Shown: positions 1-7,287, numbered from the stretch's first letter. The stretch: 36,901 nt of DNA from an uncultured Oscillospiraceae bacterium (GCA_934597345.1 CAKTRJ010000023.1:1-36901), one strand, 5' to 3'. The notes: generated by a model not told the origin, from the sequence alone. A program made the numbers and translations.

Positions 1-67
1 GCGGGGGAGAGGGAGGGTTATGACCAGGGGGCGGGTCTTTCCGTATACAGGGTGCCGTCGGCCCCTA

Positions 68-147
68 GTATGCGGCGGCATGTGGTCATGCCGCCCTACG
101 AAATGTTACCGTCCTGCTTTGTAGGGCGGGGGGACCACACCCCGCCG
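68..147. repeat. GC-rich intergenic repeat, copy 1
   Basis: This is a non-coding imperfect inverted arrangement in which ccgccctacgaaatgt and tttgtagggcgggg face each other. The sequence cctacgaaatgt recurs at about 7638-7649 and the gtaggg(g)cgg motif recurs at about 14404, so this is one member of a dispersed intergenic family. I see no coding content. Confidence 0.6.
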
Positions 148-164
148 TATGAAAAAACTCCCCC

Positions 165-193
165 TTGCAAAATGCCGCCGCGTATGCTATCAT
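165..193 (+). promoter_or_regulatory. Sigma-A-type promoter for guaD leader
   Basis: TTGCAA (165-170) and TATCAT (188-193) are separated by 17 bases. Transcription would start near 200, just upstream of the purine-riboswitch aptamer, which fits a riboswitch leader. Confidence 0.7.
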
Positions 194-210
194 AAACCTG
201 TACATAAGAA

Positions 211-318
211 AACTCATATAGCCGTGCCGCGACGGGGTACGGCGTTTCTACGGCGTCACCGGTGACGCCACTATGGGTGCTTTGCCGCAATGGGCGGCGG
301 GGCGCTCATTTTATTTTT
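211..318 (+). promoter_or_regulatory. Purine (guanine-type) riboswitch with overlapping terminator, predicted ON switch
   Basis: P1 pairs 212-218 with 272-278 (actcata with tatgggt). P2 pairs 221-228 with 236-243 around the 7-nt loop GCGACGG. The core J2/3 GTTTCTAC (244-251) and J3/1 ACT (270-272) match the purine riboswitch consensus, and C271 sits at the specificity position that is C in guanine and U in adenine aptamers. P3 (252-258 with 263-269) closes a CCGG tetraloop instead of the usual 7-nt loop. A 16-bp hairpin, 273-288 with 294-309, many G-U pairs, is followed by ttttattttt and uses the 3' strand of P1. Ligand binding should therefore block termination and turn guaD on. The ligand could be guanine, or xanthine or another purine given the variant P3 and the short J1/2. 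Confidence 0.87.
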
Positions 319-339
319 CCTGAAAAGAGGGATCGTTTC

Positions 340-1605
340 ATGACACAGGTCTTGAAGGGCCATATCGTTCACGCTCCGGCGCTGGGCCGGATGGACATCA
401 CGGAAAACGGCTTTCTGGTGCTGGAGGACGGCATCATCGCCGGGGTGTACCACACCCTGCCGGACTGCTATGCCCATGCCCCGCTGCGGGACTACGGCGA
501 CAGGCTGATCATGCAGTCCTTTGCCGATATGCACCTCCACGCGCCCCAGTATCCCATGCTGGGCATGGGCATGGATCTGCCGCTGCTGGACTGGCTGAAT
601 ACCTATACTTTCCCCACCGAGTCCCGGTTTGCCGATCTGGACTATGCCCGCCGCACCTATCAGCGTCTGGCCAGTGACCTGATCACCAACGGCACCACCC
701 GCGTGGCCATGTTCTCATCCCTGCATACCGAGGCCACCTGGGTGCTGATGGAGGAGCTGGAAAAGGCGGGCGTCACCGGCTATGTGGGCAAGGTGAATAT
801 GGATCGCAACGGTCTGCCCGGTGTCCTGCAGGAGACCACCGAGGAGTCTGTCCGGGAGACGCTGCGCTGGCTGGAGGGCTGCCGGTTCGAGCATGTGAAG
901 CCTATCCTTACGCCACGCTTCACCCCCAGCTGCACCGATGAACTGATGGCGGCGCTGGGCCGTATCGCTGAGGAAAAGGGCTTGTACGTCCAGTCCCATC
1001 TGTCGGAGAGCATGGGCGAGATCCAGTGGGTGCGGGAGCTGCATCCGGAGTGCAAGCGCTACTGGGAGACCTACGACAAGTACGGTCTGTGGAAGGATCA
1101 TACCCTGATGGCCCACTGCGTCCATTCCGACGCGGTGGAGCGCAAGGCCATCAAAGACGCCAATGTGGTGGTGGTCCATTGCGGCGATTCCAATGTCAAC
1201 ATCTGCTCCGGCGTGTGTCCGGTGCGGCGGATGCTGGACGAGGGCATCTGGGTCACGCTGGGCAGCGACATTGCCGGCGGCGCGCAGCTGCCCATGTATA
1301 AGGTCATCGCCACTTCCATCCGCACCTCCAAGGTGCGCCGCATCAGCGACGACTGGCAGACCGATTTTCTGACGGTGGGGGAGGGCTACTATCTGGGTAC
1401 CACCGCCGGACATAAGTATTTCGGCGCGGGTGAGGGCTTCGCCGTGGGCGACAAGCTCCACGCCATTGTGGTGGACGATGATGATTTCCCGGAGACCAGC
1501 CATCCCCTCAGCGTGGAGGAGCGGTTTGAGCGGATCATCTACATGACCCACCGCCACAACATCGTGTCCGTCTGGTCAGACGGCCGTGAAGTGGTGAAGC
1601 GGTAA
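340..1605 (+). CDS. guaD: Guanine deaminase (amidohydrolase)
   Basis: This 421-aa cytosolic enzyme hydrolyses guanine to xanthine and ammonia for purine salvage or catabolism. Amidohydrolase metal ligands are visible: H65-L-H67 in MHLHAPQY, H220 and E223 in SHLSES, H259 in MAHC and D310 in GSD. The family-typical TPRFTPSC lies at 191-198. An upstream in-frame ATG at 262 falls inside the riboswitch aptamer, so I chose ATG 340, which follows the gaaaagagg ribosome site (322-330). The gene is monocistronic between its riboswitch and a strong terminator. Control by a purine-sensing leader supports the assignment independently of protein similarity. Related cytosine or chlorohydrolase-type deaminases are a less likely alternative. 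Confidence 0.93.
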   Translation: MTQVLKGHIVHAPALGRMDITENGFLVLEDGIIAGVYHTLPDCYAHAPLRDYGDRLIMQSFADMHLHAPQYPMLGMGMDLPLLDWLNTYTFPTESRFADLDYARRTYQRLASDLITNGTTRVAMFSSLHTEATWVLMEELEKAGVTGYVGKVNMDRNGLPGVLQETTEESVRETLRWLEGCRFEHVKPILTPRFTPSCTDELMAALGRIAEEKGLYVQSHLSESMGEIQWVRELHPECKRYWETYDKYGLWKDHTLMAHCVHSDAVERKAIKDANVVVVHCGDSNVNICSGVCPVRRMLDEGIWVTLGSDIAGGAQLPMYKVIATSIRTSKVRRISDDWQTDFLTVGEGYYLGTTAGHKYFGAGEGFAVGDKLHAIVVDDDDFPETSHPLSVEERFERIIYMTHRHNIVSVWSDGREVVKR

Positions 1606-1615
1606 AGCAGAGTAC

Positions 1616-1654
1616 AAAAAGAGGGACGGATGCAGCGCATCCGTCCCTCTTTTT
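1616..1654. terminator. Bidirectional terminator between guaD and the cooT-like gene
   Basis: A perfect 18-bp stem (1616-1633 with 1637-1654) has a 3-nt loop, an A5 run on one side and a T5 run on the other. It can serve both convergent transcripts. Confidence 0.93.
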
Positions 1655-1661
1655 GTTTGTG

Positions 1662-1850
1662 TCAGTTCTGCCGGACAAAGATCATATTCTCCATCAGGTC
1701 AATCTTCTCGATGGCGCCCACCACGGCGGTGGGGACGCCCAGAATATCGCTGAATACCAGCGTATCGCCCTCGACCTTCATGGAGGCCACGTTCTTGCAG
1801 ACTTCCTTCTTCTCGTCACCCTTCAGGGTGTAAACAGTGGAAAGGCACAT
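1662..1850 (-). CDS. cooT: CooT-family small nickel-binding protein
   Basis: This is a 62-aa protein that starts MCLSTVY and has the compact all-beta composition of the CooT family. CooT is the small homodimeric Ni(II)-binding protein first known as an accessory factor for carbon monoxide dehydrogenase, and its N-terminal Cys2 is the conserved metal ligand, which is present here. It starts 5 bp after the stop of the His-rich gene, with GGAG upstream, and is surely its operon partner. No carbon monoxide dehydrogenase is in the window, so the client is unknown. The family is widespread in anaerobes lacking an obvious CODH, so the symbol denotes family only. Confidence 0.8.
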   Translation of the reverse strand: MCLSTVYTLKGDEKKEVCKNVASMKVEGDTLVFSDILGVPTAVVGAIEKIDLMENMIFVRQN

Positions 1851-1855
1851 GACGT

Positions 1856-2155
1856 TTATTCTCCCTTCAGCAGCTTCAGAGCCTCGTCCAGCTTTTCGTT
1901 GCCCAGGTTGAAGTCCAGAATGGCGTCGTGGATCAGCTGGGCAGCCTCGTCGTCCATACTGTGGGCCAGCTCATGCAGCTCCTCGGCGTGGTGGCGGTTG
2001 TGCTGTACCATGTAGGCCAGCAGCGCCAGCGCCTCCTCGGGGGAGTGGTGGACATGCTCATGATCGTGCTGGTGGCAATGATCGTGGTCATGGGTGTGGG
2101 AATGGGTATGGGTGGTGCCGTCGGCATGGGTGTGCTGGTGTTCATGATCGCACAT
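1856..2155 (-). CDS. Histidine-rich putative metal-binding protein
   Basis: This 99-aa protein has an N-terminal tail (residues 3-37) made largely of His-x repeats, including HTHADGTTHTHSH and HDHDHCHQHDHEH, and a helical C-terminal domain (about 39-99) with more histidines. Such tails bind Ni2+, Zn2+ or Co2+. The function of the helical domain is not recognised. Upstream in-frame Met codons (to 2281) lie in or before the promoter, so I chose ATG at 2155. It is the first gene of a two-gene operon with the CooT-like protein, which suggests metal storage or delivery, probably nickel. The His motif is nearly identical to the head of the CsoR-family protein at 6335. Confidence 0.8.
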   Translation of the reverse strand: MCDHEHQHTHADGTTHTHSHTHDHDHCHQHDHEHVHHSPEEALALLAYMVQHNRHHAEELHELAHSMDDEAAQLIHDAILDFNLGNEKLDEALKLLKGE

Positions 2156-2183
2156 GGAAAGGCCCTCGCTTTCGTTTTTTTCT

Positions 2184-2212
2184 ATTCTACCACGCGGCCA
2201 TCGGTAAGTCAA
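2184..2212 (-). promoter_or_regulatory. Promoter of the His-rich/CooT operon
   Basis: Read on the minus strand, TTGACT (2212-2207) and TAGAAT (2189-2184) are separated by 17 bases, about 30 bases upstream of the start codon. Confidence 0.75.
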
Positions 2213-2274
2213 ATGACAAATAACAGACATATTTGCGGAATCTGTGCATTTTCTATGCAAACCGCACAAATTTA

Positions 2275-2303
2275 TTGACAAAAAATCTGCAATTATGTAT
2301 AAT
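2275..2303 (+). promoter_or_regulatory. Consensus promoter of the dehydratase operon
   Basis: TTGACA (2275-2280) and TATAAT (2298-2303) have a 17-base spacer. This perfect sigma-A consensus predicts strong expression. It is divergent from the His-rich operon promoter, with 62 bases between the two -35 boxes. Confidence 0.88.
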
Positions 2304-2354
2304 TTTTCTGTAAAATACCGCTTTGTGTGTTATGCGGCGTTAAGGAGGAACACA

Positions 2355-3548
2355 ATGAGGGATCTGAAGCATCTGATTTATTTCGAGAATCTGCTGCAGG
2401 AGGCCAATAACGACCTGGTCAAGCAGGCCAAGGACGAGGGGAAGCTGGCGCTGGGGTACACCTGCTACTTCATGCCGGAGGTACTGCTGGATCTGCCCGG
2501 CTGTTTCAGCGTGCGGCTGCGGGCGCCCCGCTGCACCTCGCCGGATATGGCCACCTATTACATGTCGTCCCGCACCTGCCACTATGGCCGCAGCCTGCTG
2601 GAGCGGGCGCTGGAGGGCGGCTTCAACTTCCTGGATGCCCAGCTGGCTACCGAGACGTGTACCGTCACCTGCCGGTTCCAGGAGCATTTGCAGCGGATGC
2701 AGGACGTGATCCGGAACGAGCGCTTCAAGTGCTCCTTCATGGACGTGCCTTTCAAAAAGACCCGGAACTCCATCGACCACTATGAGGGCCAGCTGAAGGC
2801 CCATGTGCTGGACTTCCTGCGGGACAACTACGGCGTGGATACCTCCGATGAAGCGCTGCGCAAGACCATCGAGGAACACAACGAGGTCTGCCGTCTGGTG
2901 CAGGAGATCGGCGAGTACCGCAAGCTGGATAACCCCACCATCACCGGCTATGAGTTCGCGGTCATCACCCTGGCTACCATGACATGTCCCAAGTATCTGA
3001 TCATCGACAAGCTCCGCGAGACGGCGGAGGAGATGCGCACCCGCCAGTCCGACGCCAGAAAGGAATTCCGCTGCAAGGTGGTGCTGGCCGGCAGCGAGAA
3101 CGACGATCCCGACTTCATCAAGCTCATCGAGAGCTGCGGCGCCCGCGTGGTGGGCGACCGGTATTGCTACGGCGCGGCCGAGGCCCGCCAGCCCATCGAG
3201 ATCAGGGAGGGCGAGACGCCCCTGCGTGCCATCGCCCGCCACTATCTGCTGACCAGCCAGTGCACCCGCTTCATGGAGCAGAACGAGATGCGCCGCCGCA
3301 AGCAGGTCATTGCCGACATGGCCAAGGAATACAAGGCTGACGGCATCATCATCGCCTCCAACAAGTTCTGCGAATATTGGAGCTATGAGCGCGTTATCGA
3401 CACGGTGGTGCTGCAGCGCGACTTCGGCTACCCCGTCTGCTCCATTGAGAAGGAGTATATCAATTCCGCCTCCGGTCAGCTCCGTACCCGCTTCCAGGCG
3501 TTTATCGAGAGCGTGGAGATCAAGAAGATCCAGGGAGGGAACAACTGA
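2355..3548 (+). CDS. 2-hydroxyacyl-CoA dehydratase family subunit (HgdB/BcrC-like), 397 aa
   Basis: This belongs to the 2-hydroxyglutaryl-CoA dehydratase / benzoyl-CoA reductase D-component superfamily. These cytoplasmic [4Fe-4S] proteins receive one low-potential electron from an ATP-driven activator. The N-terminal domain shows the family pattern (GYTCYFMPEVLLDLPGCF, then S-SRTCHYGRS), and the C-terminal domain shows GARVVGDRYCYGAAE, GIIIASNKFCEYWS and a final RTRFQAF segment. Cysteines in these segments are candidate cluster ligands. ATG 2355 follows TAAGGAGG; an upstream extension would overlap the promoter. It overlaps the next subunit by one base. The substrate is unknown, and no CoA-transferase or CoA-ligase is adjacent, so a non-CoA substrate (as in double-cubane-cluster relatives) is possible. 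Confidence 0.88.
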   Translation: MRDLKHLIYFENLLQEANNDLVKQAKDEGKLALGYTCYFMPEVLLDLPGCFSVRLRAPRCTSPDMATYYMSSRTCHYGRSLLERALEGGFNFLDAQLATETCTVTCRFQEHLQRMQDVIRNERFKCSFMDVPFKKTRNSIDHYEGQLKAHVLDFLRDNYGVDTSDEALRKTIEEHNEVCRLVQEIGEYRKLDNPTITGYEFAVITLATMTCPKYLIIDKLRETAEEMRTRQSDARKEFRCKVVLAGSENDDPDFIKLIESCGARVVGDRYCYGAAEARQPIEIREGETPLRAIARHYLLTSQCTRFMEQNEMRRRKQVIADMAKEYKADGIIIASNKFCEYWSYERVIDTVVLQRDFGYPVCSIEKEYINSASGQLRTRFQAFIESVEIKKIQGGNN

Positions 3549-5191
3549 TGAAAAAGATCGACCTGAAAGGCACCCTGGCCAAGGCCAAGGACGTGAACTA
3601 TAAGAAGCTGGCAAAGGACTTCTGGTACGGCAAGCCTCACGGCGAGCGCCGTCTGGGCGACCTGTACTGTGACAAGACCGGCCTTTACAAGCACCGTGAG
3701 TGGCGCGGCGTGAAGGATACCTTCTACTACTTCCACAAGGTGTGGATGTATAACTACGCCATGCTGGTGTACGACGTGATGCGCTACGGCGGACTGGTGA
3801 CCTTCTTCAAGGGCTGCTGGCGTTACCGCTGGATGGGCCAGACCTATCTGCCGGTGCTCCACTGGTTCGATCGCGGCATGGAGGGCCTGCGGGGCGAAGC
3901 CCTGCGTGCCTGCCCATTGCACTACCGCGCCATGACCAACGCCACCATCTATCAGTTCATGCAGATGTTCTCCAACGACCTGAACATCCAGAGGGGCAAG
4001 AAGGCCAAGGCACGCCATGACAAGACCATGGCCCATGATGAGACCGTCTGGGGCGGCATCTTCTACCCCTTCAGTAAGGAAAACGAGAACGTTCCCCTGC
4101 AGATGATCCCCTATTTCGTCACCTGCCACGTCAACAACCACACCGTTCTCAACTACATCGACGCGGTGCAGTCCATCGGCCTGCCCGGCGACCCCTGCCC
4201 CATGTGTCAGGCGGAGGCGGGACTGTTCGTGCTGGACGATGTGCCCGATTACTACAAGGCCGTGATCACCTCCAACGAGGCCTGCGACGGCTCTGTGGCC
4301 ACCTCCATCCTGCAGGACTGGCTGATGGACAAGCCTCTGTTCGCCATGCCCCAGCCCATGCAGTTTGACGATCCTCTGGTGCAGAAGCACTGCCAGAAGG
4401 AGATCGAGGAGGCCTGGAAGTTCATCGAGGAGCAGACCGGCACCAAGTTCGACTGGGATCAGCTGGTGAAGAAGCTGGAGAGCCAGAACGAGCTGCAGCG
4501 CTTCGAGTGGGAGAAGTGGGACGTGGCCGCCAATACCGACTACTATCCCATCAACGGCGTGTCCCAGGCCCTGTACCGCATCTATCAGTCCCAGTACGGC
4601 GACCTGCCCATCTGGCACGAGACCGACAAGAAGGTCCGCAAGATCCTGGAGAAGTGCGTGGAGGAGCGCATCAACAACTTCCCGCTGACCCGCCACCGTG
4701 TCATCGCCTGGTCCTGTGCGCCCCTGTACTATTCCAACTGGTGCACCTGGGCCTATAACTGCTGGGGCCTGAACACCATCATCAACATGGACTCCCTGAT
4801 GTTCGACATGACCCTCCGCACCGACAGCTACGAGCATACGCTGGAGGATATGGCGACGTATCATGAGTGGGCACCCATGCGGCGCATGGCCGTGGGCGGC
4901 ATGCACCACATCTTCGAGCTGTGGGAGAATATGGAGCGGTTCCACTGCGACATGGTCATGATGTACGACCAGCTGCTGTGCAAGGGCATGCAGGGCGTTC
5001 ACGGCCTGTTCGAGGACGAGTTCCGCGCCCGCAACATCCACGCCATCTGGATGCCCCACGCCCTGCCCGACAAGCGCAACGTCTCCCGGGCGGAGATCCG
5101 CACCATCATCAACGACTATATGACCACCGTCATGCACGAGGAACCGCTGGATCCCTCCCTGTTGGAGTTCGACGATTCCCAGAGCTGGTAA
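3548..5191 (+). CDS. 2-hydroxyacyl-CoA dehydratase family subunit (HgdA-like), 547 aa
   Basis: This is the partner subunit of the preceding gene and a member of the same superfamily, but longer than typical (about 380-480 aa for HgdA/HadB types). Cys-rich family segments are visible, such as DPCPMCQAEAG and, later, VIAWSCAPLYYSNWCTWAYNCWG. The extra N-terminal part (about residues 1-180) is rich in Tyr, Trp and Lys and is not recognised. Translation is coupled to the upstream gene through TGATG. Together with the activator, the pair forms a complete two-component Fe-S reductase or dehydratase. The physiological reaction cannot be named from sequence; 2-hydroxyacyl-CoA dehydration in amino-acid fermentation is the default family role. 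Confidence 0.85.
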   Translation: MKKIDLKGTLAKAKDVNYKKLAKDFWYGKPHGERRLGDLYCDKTGLYKHREWRGVKDTFYYFHKVWMYNYAMLVYDVMRYGGLVTFFKGCWRYRWMGQTYLPVLHWFDRGMEGLRGEALRACPLHYRAMTNATIYQFMQMFSNDLNIQRGKKAKARHDKTMAHDETVWGGIFYPFSKENENVPLQMIPYFVTCHVNNHTVLNYIDAVQSIGLPGDPCPMCQAEAGLFVLDDVPDYYKAVITSNEACDGSVATSILQDWLMDKPLFAMPQPMQFDDPLVQKHCQKEIEEAWKFIEEQTGTKFDWDQLVKKLESQNELQRFEWEKWDVAANTDYYPINGVSQALYRIYQSQYGDLPIWHETDKKVRKILEKCVEERINNFPLTRHRVIAWSCAPLYYSNWCTWAYNCWGLNTIINMDSLMFDMTLRTDSYEHTLEDMATYHEWAPMRRMAVGGMHHIFELWENMERFHCDMVMMYDQLLCKGMQGVHGLFEDEFRARNIHAIWMPHALPDKRNVSRAEIRTIINDYMTTVMHEEPLDPSLLEFDDSQSW

Positions 5192-5206
5192 GAGGAGGAG
5201 AGAACG

Positions 5207-5422
5207 ATGAAAAAACTGCTGAAAATCCTGGGCAAGCTGCTGCTGATCGGCGGCGGCATCTACGCGGCCCTGTTCGCCATCTTCTTCTTCGATCTGGATG
5301 GCAAGGCCCTGTTCTACGGCGTGGAGCCGTTCCTGTGCCGCCACTATGACCGCATGGAGCGCCGCGACCCGCTGAAGGCTTCCTATGATATAGAAAAGCC
5401 CCACTACGAGTACAACAAGTAA
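5207..5422 (+). CDS. Small single-helix membrane protein in the dehydratase operon
   Basis: This 71-aa protein has a basic N-terminus (MKKLLKILGK), one hydrophobic helix at about residues 9-28 and a charged tail (HYDRMERRDPLK...). I do not recognise a family. It has a good ribosome site (agaggaggaga) and sits 15 bases after the large subunit and 16 bases before the activator, so it is surely co-transcribed. A role in tethering the soluble dehydratase or its electron donor to the membrane is conjecture. Confidence 0.72.
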   Translation: MKKLLKILGKLLLIGGGIYAALFAIFFFDLDGKALFYGVEPFLCRHYDRMERRDPLKASYDIEKPHYEYNK

Positions 5423-5438
5423 AAGAGAGGGAAAGACG

Positions 5439-6233
5439 ATGAAATATTTTGGCGGCTGCGACGTAGGCTCCACCTACACCAAGGCAGTAATCTTAGATGA
5501 AAACGGCAAAATCTGTGCCGATACCACCATCCGCAGCAAGATCAACTCCGAGGTCAGCGCGAAGATGGCCATGGAGGAGGTGCTAAACAAGGTTGGCCTC
5601 AAGTCCTCCGAAGAGCTTTGCTACCTGATCGGCACCGGCTACGGCCGCAACAAGGTGCCCTTTGCTGACGAGAACATCTCCGAGATCTCCTGCCACGCCA
5701 TGGGCGTGCATGTCACCGACCCCAGCGTCAAGGCCATCATCGACATCGGCGGTCAGGACGTGAAGGGCATCAGCGTGGACACTGACGGCACCGTGAAGAA
5801 CTTTGCCATGAACGATAAGTGCGCCGCCGGTACCGGCCGCTTCTACGAGGCCATGGCCCGCAGCTTTGAGATGAGCCTGCCGGAGTTCTCCAACCTGTCC
5901 CTGACGGCCAAGAACGTGATTCCCATCACCGCCCAGTGCACCGTGTTCGCCGAGTCCGAGGTCATTACCCTGGTGGGCGAGGGCAAGCCCATGGACGAGA
6001 TCGCCGCCGGTATCCAGATGGCCGTGGCCAAGCGCTGCTTCGTCATGAGCAAGAAGGCCGGCGCTACCGACAGCATCACCCTGACCGGCGGCTGCGCCAA
6101 GAACGCGGGTCTGAAGCAGGCCATCGAGCATGTTCTGAAGCTGAAGGTCATCGACCTCAAGACCGATCCCCAGCTGATGGGCGCCCTGGGCGCTGCCGAG
6201 TATGCCCGCCAGAAGGGCATGGCCAAGGCGTAA
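5439..6233 (+). CDS. Acyl-CoA dehydratase activase (HgdC-like ATPase)
   Basis: This 264-aa BadF/BadG/HgdC-type ASKHA ATPase is the homodimeric activator that holds one [4Fe-4S] cluster between its subunits and fires an electron into the dehydratase on ATP hydrolysis. Phosphate-binding GGCDVGSTYTK lies at 5-15, DIGGQD at 102-107, the cluster cysteine C128 in NDKCAAGTGRF and the second cysteine C167 in TAQCTVFAESEV. Their spacing equals that reported for the Acidaminococcus activator. TGGCAKN and a C-terminal GALGAAEYA segment complete the fold. It is the last gene of the operon. Length and motifs are intact. Activators are oxygen sensitive, which fits a strict anaerobe. Confidence 0.93.
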   Translation: MKYFGGCDVGSTYTKAVILDENGKICADTTIRSKINSEVSAKMAMEEVLNKVGLKSSEELCYLIGTGYGRNKVPFADENISEISCHAMGVHVTDPSVKAIIDIGGQDVKGISVDTDGTVKNFAMNDKCAAGTGRFYEAMARSFEMSLPEFSNLSLTAKNVIPITAQCTVFAESEVITLVGEGKPMDEIAAGIQMAVAKRCFVMSKKAGATDSITLTGGCAKNAGLKQAIEHVLKLKVIDLKTDPQLMGALGAAEYARQKGMAKA

Positions 6234-6237
6234 GCAC

Positions 6238-6266
6238 TTGTCAAATCAGAGAGATTGATGTATCAT
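6238..6266 (+). promoter_or_regulatory. Putative promoter for the csoR-family gene
   Basis: TTGTCA (6238-6243) and TATCAT (6261-6266) have a 17-base spacer. The start site would fall at the base of the hairpin at 6273-6303, so that hairpin would cap the 5' end of the csoR mRNA. Confidence 0.5.
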
Positions 6267-6272
6267 AGGAAT

Positions 6273-6306
6273 AAGGCTGCCGCGGCGCAACTGCGGCGGC
6301 CTTTTT
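6273..6306 (+). terminator. Terminator after the dehydratase operon
   Basis: An 11-bp stem (6273-6283 with 6293-6303, one G-T pair) is followed by five T residues at 6302-6306. Confidence 0.82.
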
Positions 6307-6334
6307 CCAAATCACCGTGAAGGAGCGATATCCC

Positions 6335-6697
6335 ATGCCCGAACACGTTCACACCCACGCAGACGGCACCACCCATACCCATGCCGACGGCACGACACAC
6401 ACCCACGGCGACGGCACGTCCCATGGCCACACCCATTCCCACGCCCATACCAAAGCGGTGCTGAACCGTCTCAGCCGGGCGCAGGGCCATCTGGACGCGG
6501 TGCGCCGCATGGTGGAGCGGGGCGAGGACTGCGCTGAGGTGCTGGTGCAGCTGTCCGCCGTGATCTCTGCCCTGAACTCTACCGGCCGCGTGATCCTGAA
6601 GGATCACATCGCCCACTGCATCGTGGATGCGGTGGAGGAGGGCGACACCGCCGCCATTGACAGTCTCAACGACGCCATCGACCGCTTCATGCGCTGA
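6335..6697 (+). CDS. CsoR/FrmR-family metal-sensing repressor with His-rich N-terminus
   Basis: This 120-aa all-helical DUF156-type repressor represses promoters until metal (or another inducer) binds. Residues 41-120 are the CsoR domain (AVLNRLSRAQGHLDAV). The C-H-C ligand set C66, H91, C95 has the spacing of Cu(I)-sensing CsoR (25 and 4 residues). Residues 1-39 are an unusual head of four His-rich units (HTHADGTTHTHADG and so on) that typical CsoR proteins lack. Start ATG 6335 follows aaggag; an in-frame GTG at 6317 would include the ribosome site. It lies between the dehydratase operon and a flavodoxin gene. Its target and metal are unknown; the C-H-C set favours Cu(I), whereas the head would suit Ni, Co or Zn. 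Confidence 0.88.
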   Translation: MPEHVHTHADGTTHTHADGTTHTHGDGTSHGHTHSHAHTKAVLNRLSRAQGHLDAVRRMVERGEDCAEVLVQLSAVISALNSTGRVILKDHIAHCIVDAVEEGDTAAIDSLNDAIDRFMR

Positions 6698-6705
6698 CGC
6701 GGGTG

Positions 6706-6739
6706 TTGACAAAAGTGGTACAATAAAATTAAGTATAAT
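6706..6739 (+). promoter_or_regulatory. Possible long-spacer promoter of the flavodoxin-like gene
   Basis: A perfect TTGACA (6706-6711) and a perfect TATAAT (6734-6739) are 22 bases apart, too long for unaided sigma-A. Either the -35 is not used or an activator or repressor reshapes the DNA. Confidence 0.4.
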
Positions 6740-6763
6740 AACCGAAACAAGGGAGGAAATGCT

Positions 6764-7279
6764 ATGATCTCTGCCATCGTATATGCGTCCAACTCCGGCT
6801 ATACCGCCCAGTACGCCAAAATGCTGGGTGAGGCCACCGGCCTGCCGGTCAACGACATTTCCCAGATGCACAATCCCCAGCCCGACCAGCAGGTCATTTA
6901 TCTGGGCTGGGTCATGGCCGACAAGTGCGTGGGCGCACGGAAGGCCATGAAGTTCTTCGATGTCCGCGCCATGGTGCGTGTGGGCATGGGCCCCGGCACC
7001 AAAGCCGCCGCCGATGCGCTCCACGATCAGCTGCTGCGGGACTTCGGCAGGGAGGTGGACTGCTTCGCGCTGCAGGGCGGCTTCGATATCAAAAAGCTTC
7101 ACGGCCCCTTCAAGTGGATCATGAAGGTCAAGTGCAGGGAGATCCTCAAAAATCTGGAGGAGAAGAAGCCTTTGAACGAGGCCCAGCAGCTGACCTACGA
7201 CATGGCGAAGAAGGGCGCCTCCGCCGTCAGCGCCGGGGCGCTGGCTCCTGTGGTGGAGTGGTACAAGGCCCATAAGTGA
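6764..7279 (+). CDS. Flavodoxin-fold protein
   Basis: This 171-aa cytosolic protein starts MISAIVYASNSGYTAQYAKML. The SNSGYT loop at 9-14 corresponds to the FMN phosphate-binding loop of flavodoxins. Sheet-helix alternation continues to about residue 120 (QQVIYLGWVM, VDCFALQGGFD), with a helical C-terminal tail. It resembles flavodoxin domains of the HemG/menaquinone-dependent protoporphyrinogen oxidase type more than short electron-carrier flavodoxins. GGGAGG precedes ATG 6764. It follows the CsoR gene by 66 bases and could be its target or part of its transcript. A role as electron donor to the nearby dehydratase activator is possible but unproven. Confidence 0.75.
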   Translation: MISAIVYASNSGYTAQYAKMLGEATGLPVNDISQMHNPQPDQQVIYLGWVMADKCVGARKAMKFFDVRAMVRVGMGPGTKAAADALHDQLLRDFGREVDCFALQGGFDIKKLHGPFKWIMKVKCREILKNLEEKKPLNEAQQLTYDMAKKGASAVSAGALAPVVEWYKAHK

Positions 7280-7287
7280 GGTGCGCC

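Noticed and set aside
262..339. N-terminal extension of guaD from ATG 262
   Set aside because: It overlaps the riboswitch aptamer and terminator, and the encoded residues do not resemble guanine deaminases; ATG 340 has a ribosome site.
3476..5473. 665-aa minus-strand open frame
   Set aside because: It is the shadow of the large dehydratase subunit and has no recognisable domain or ribosome site.
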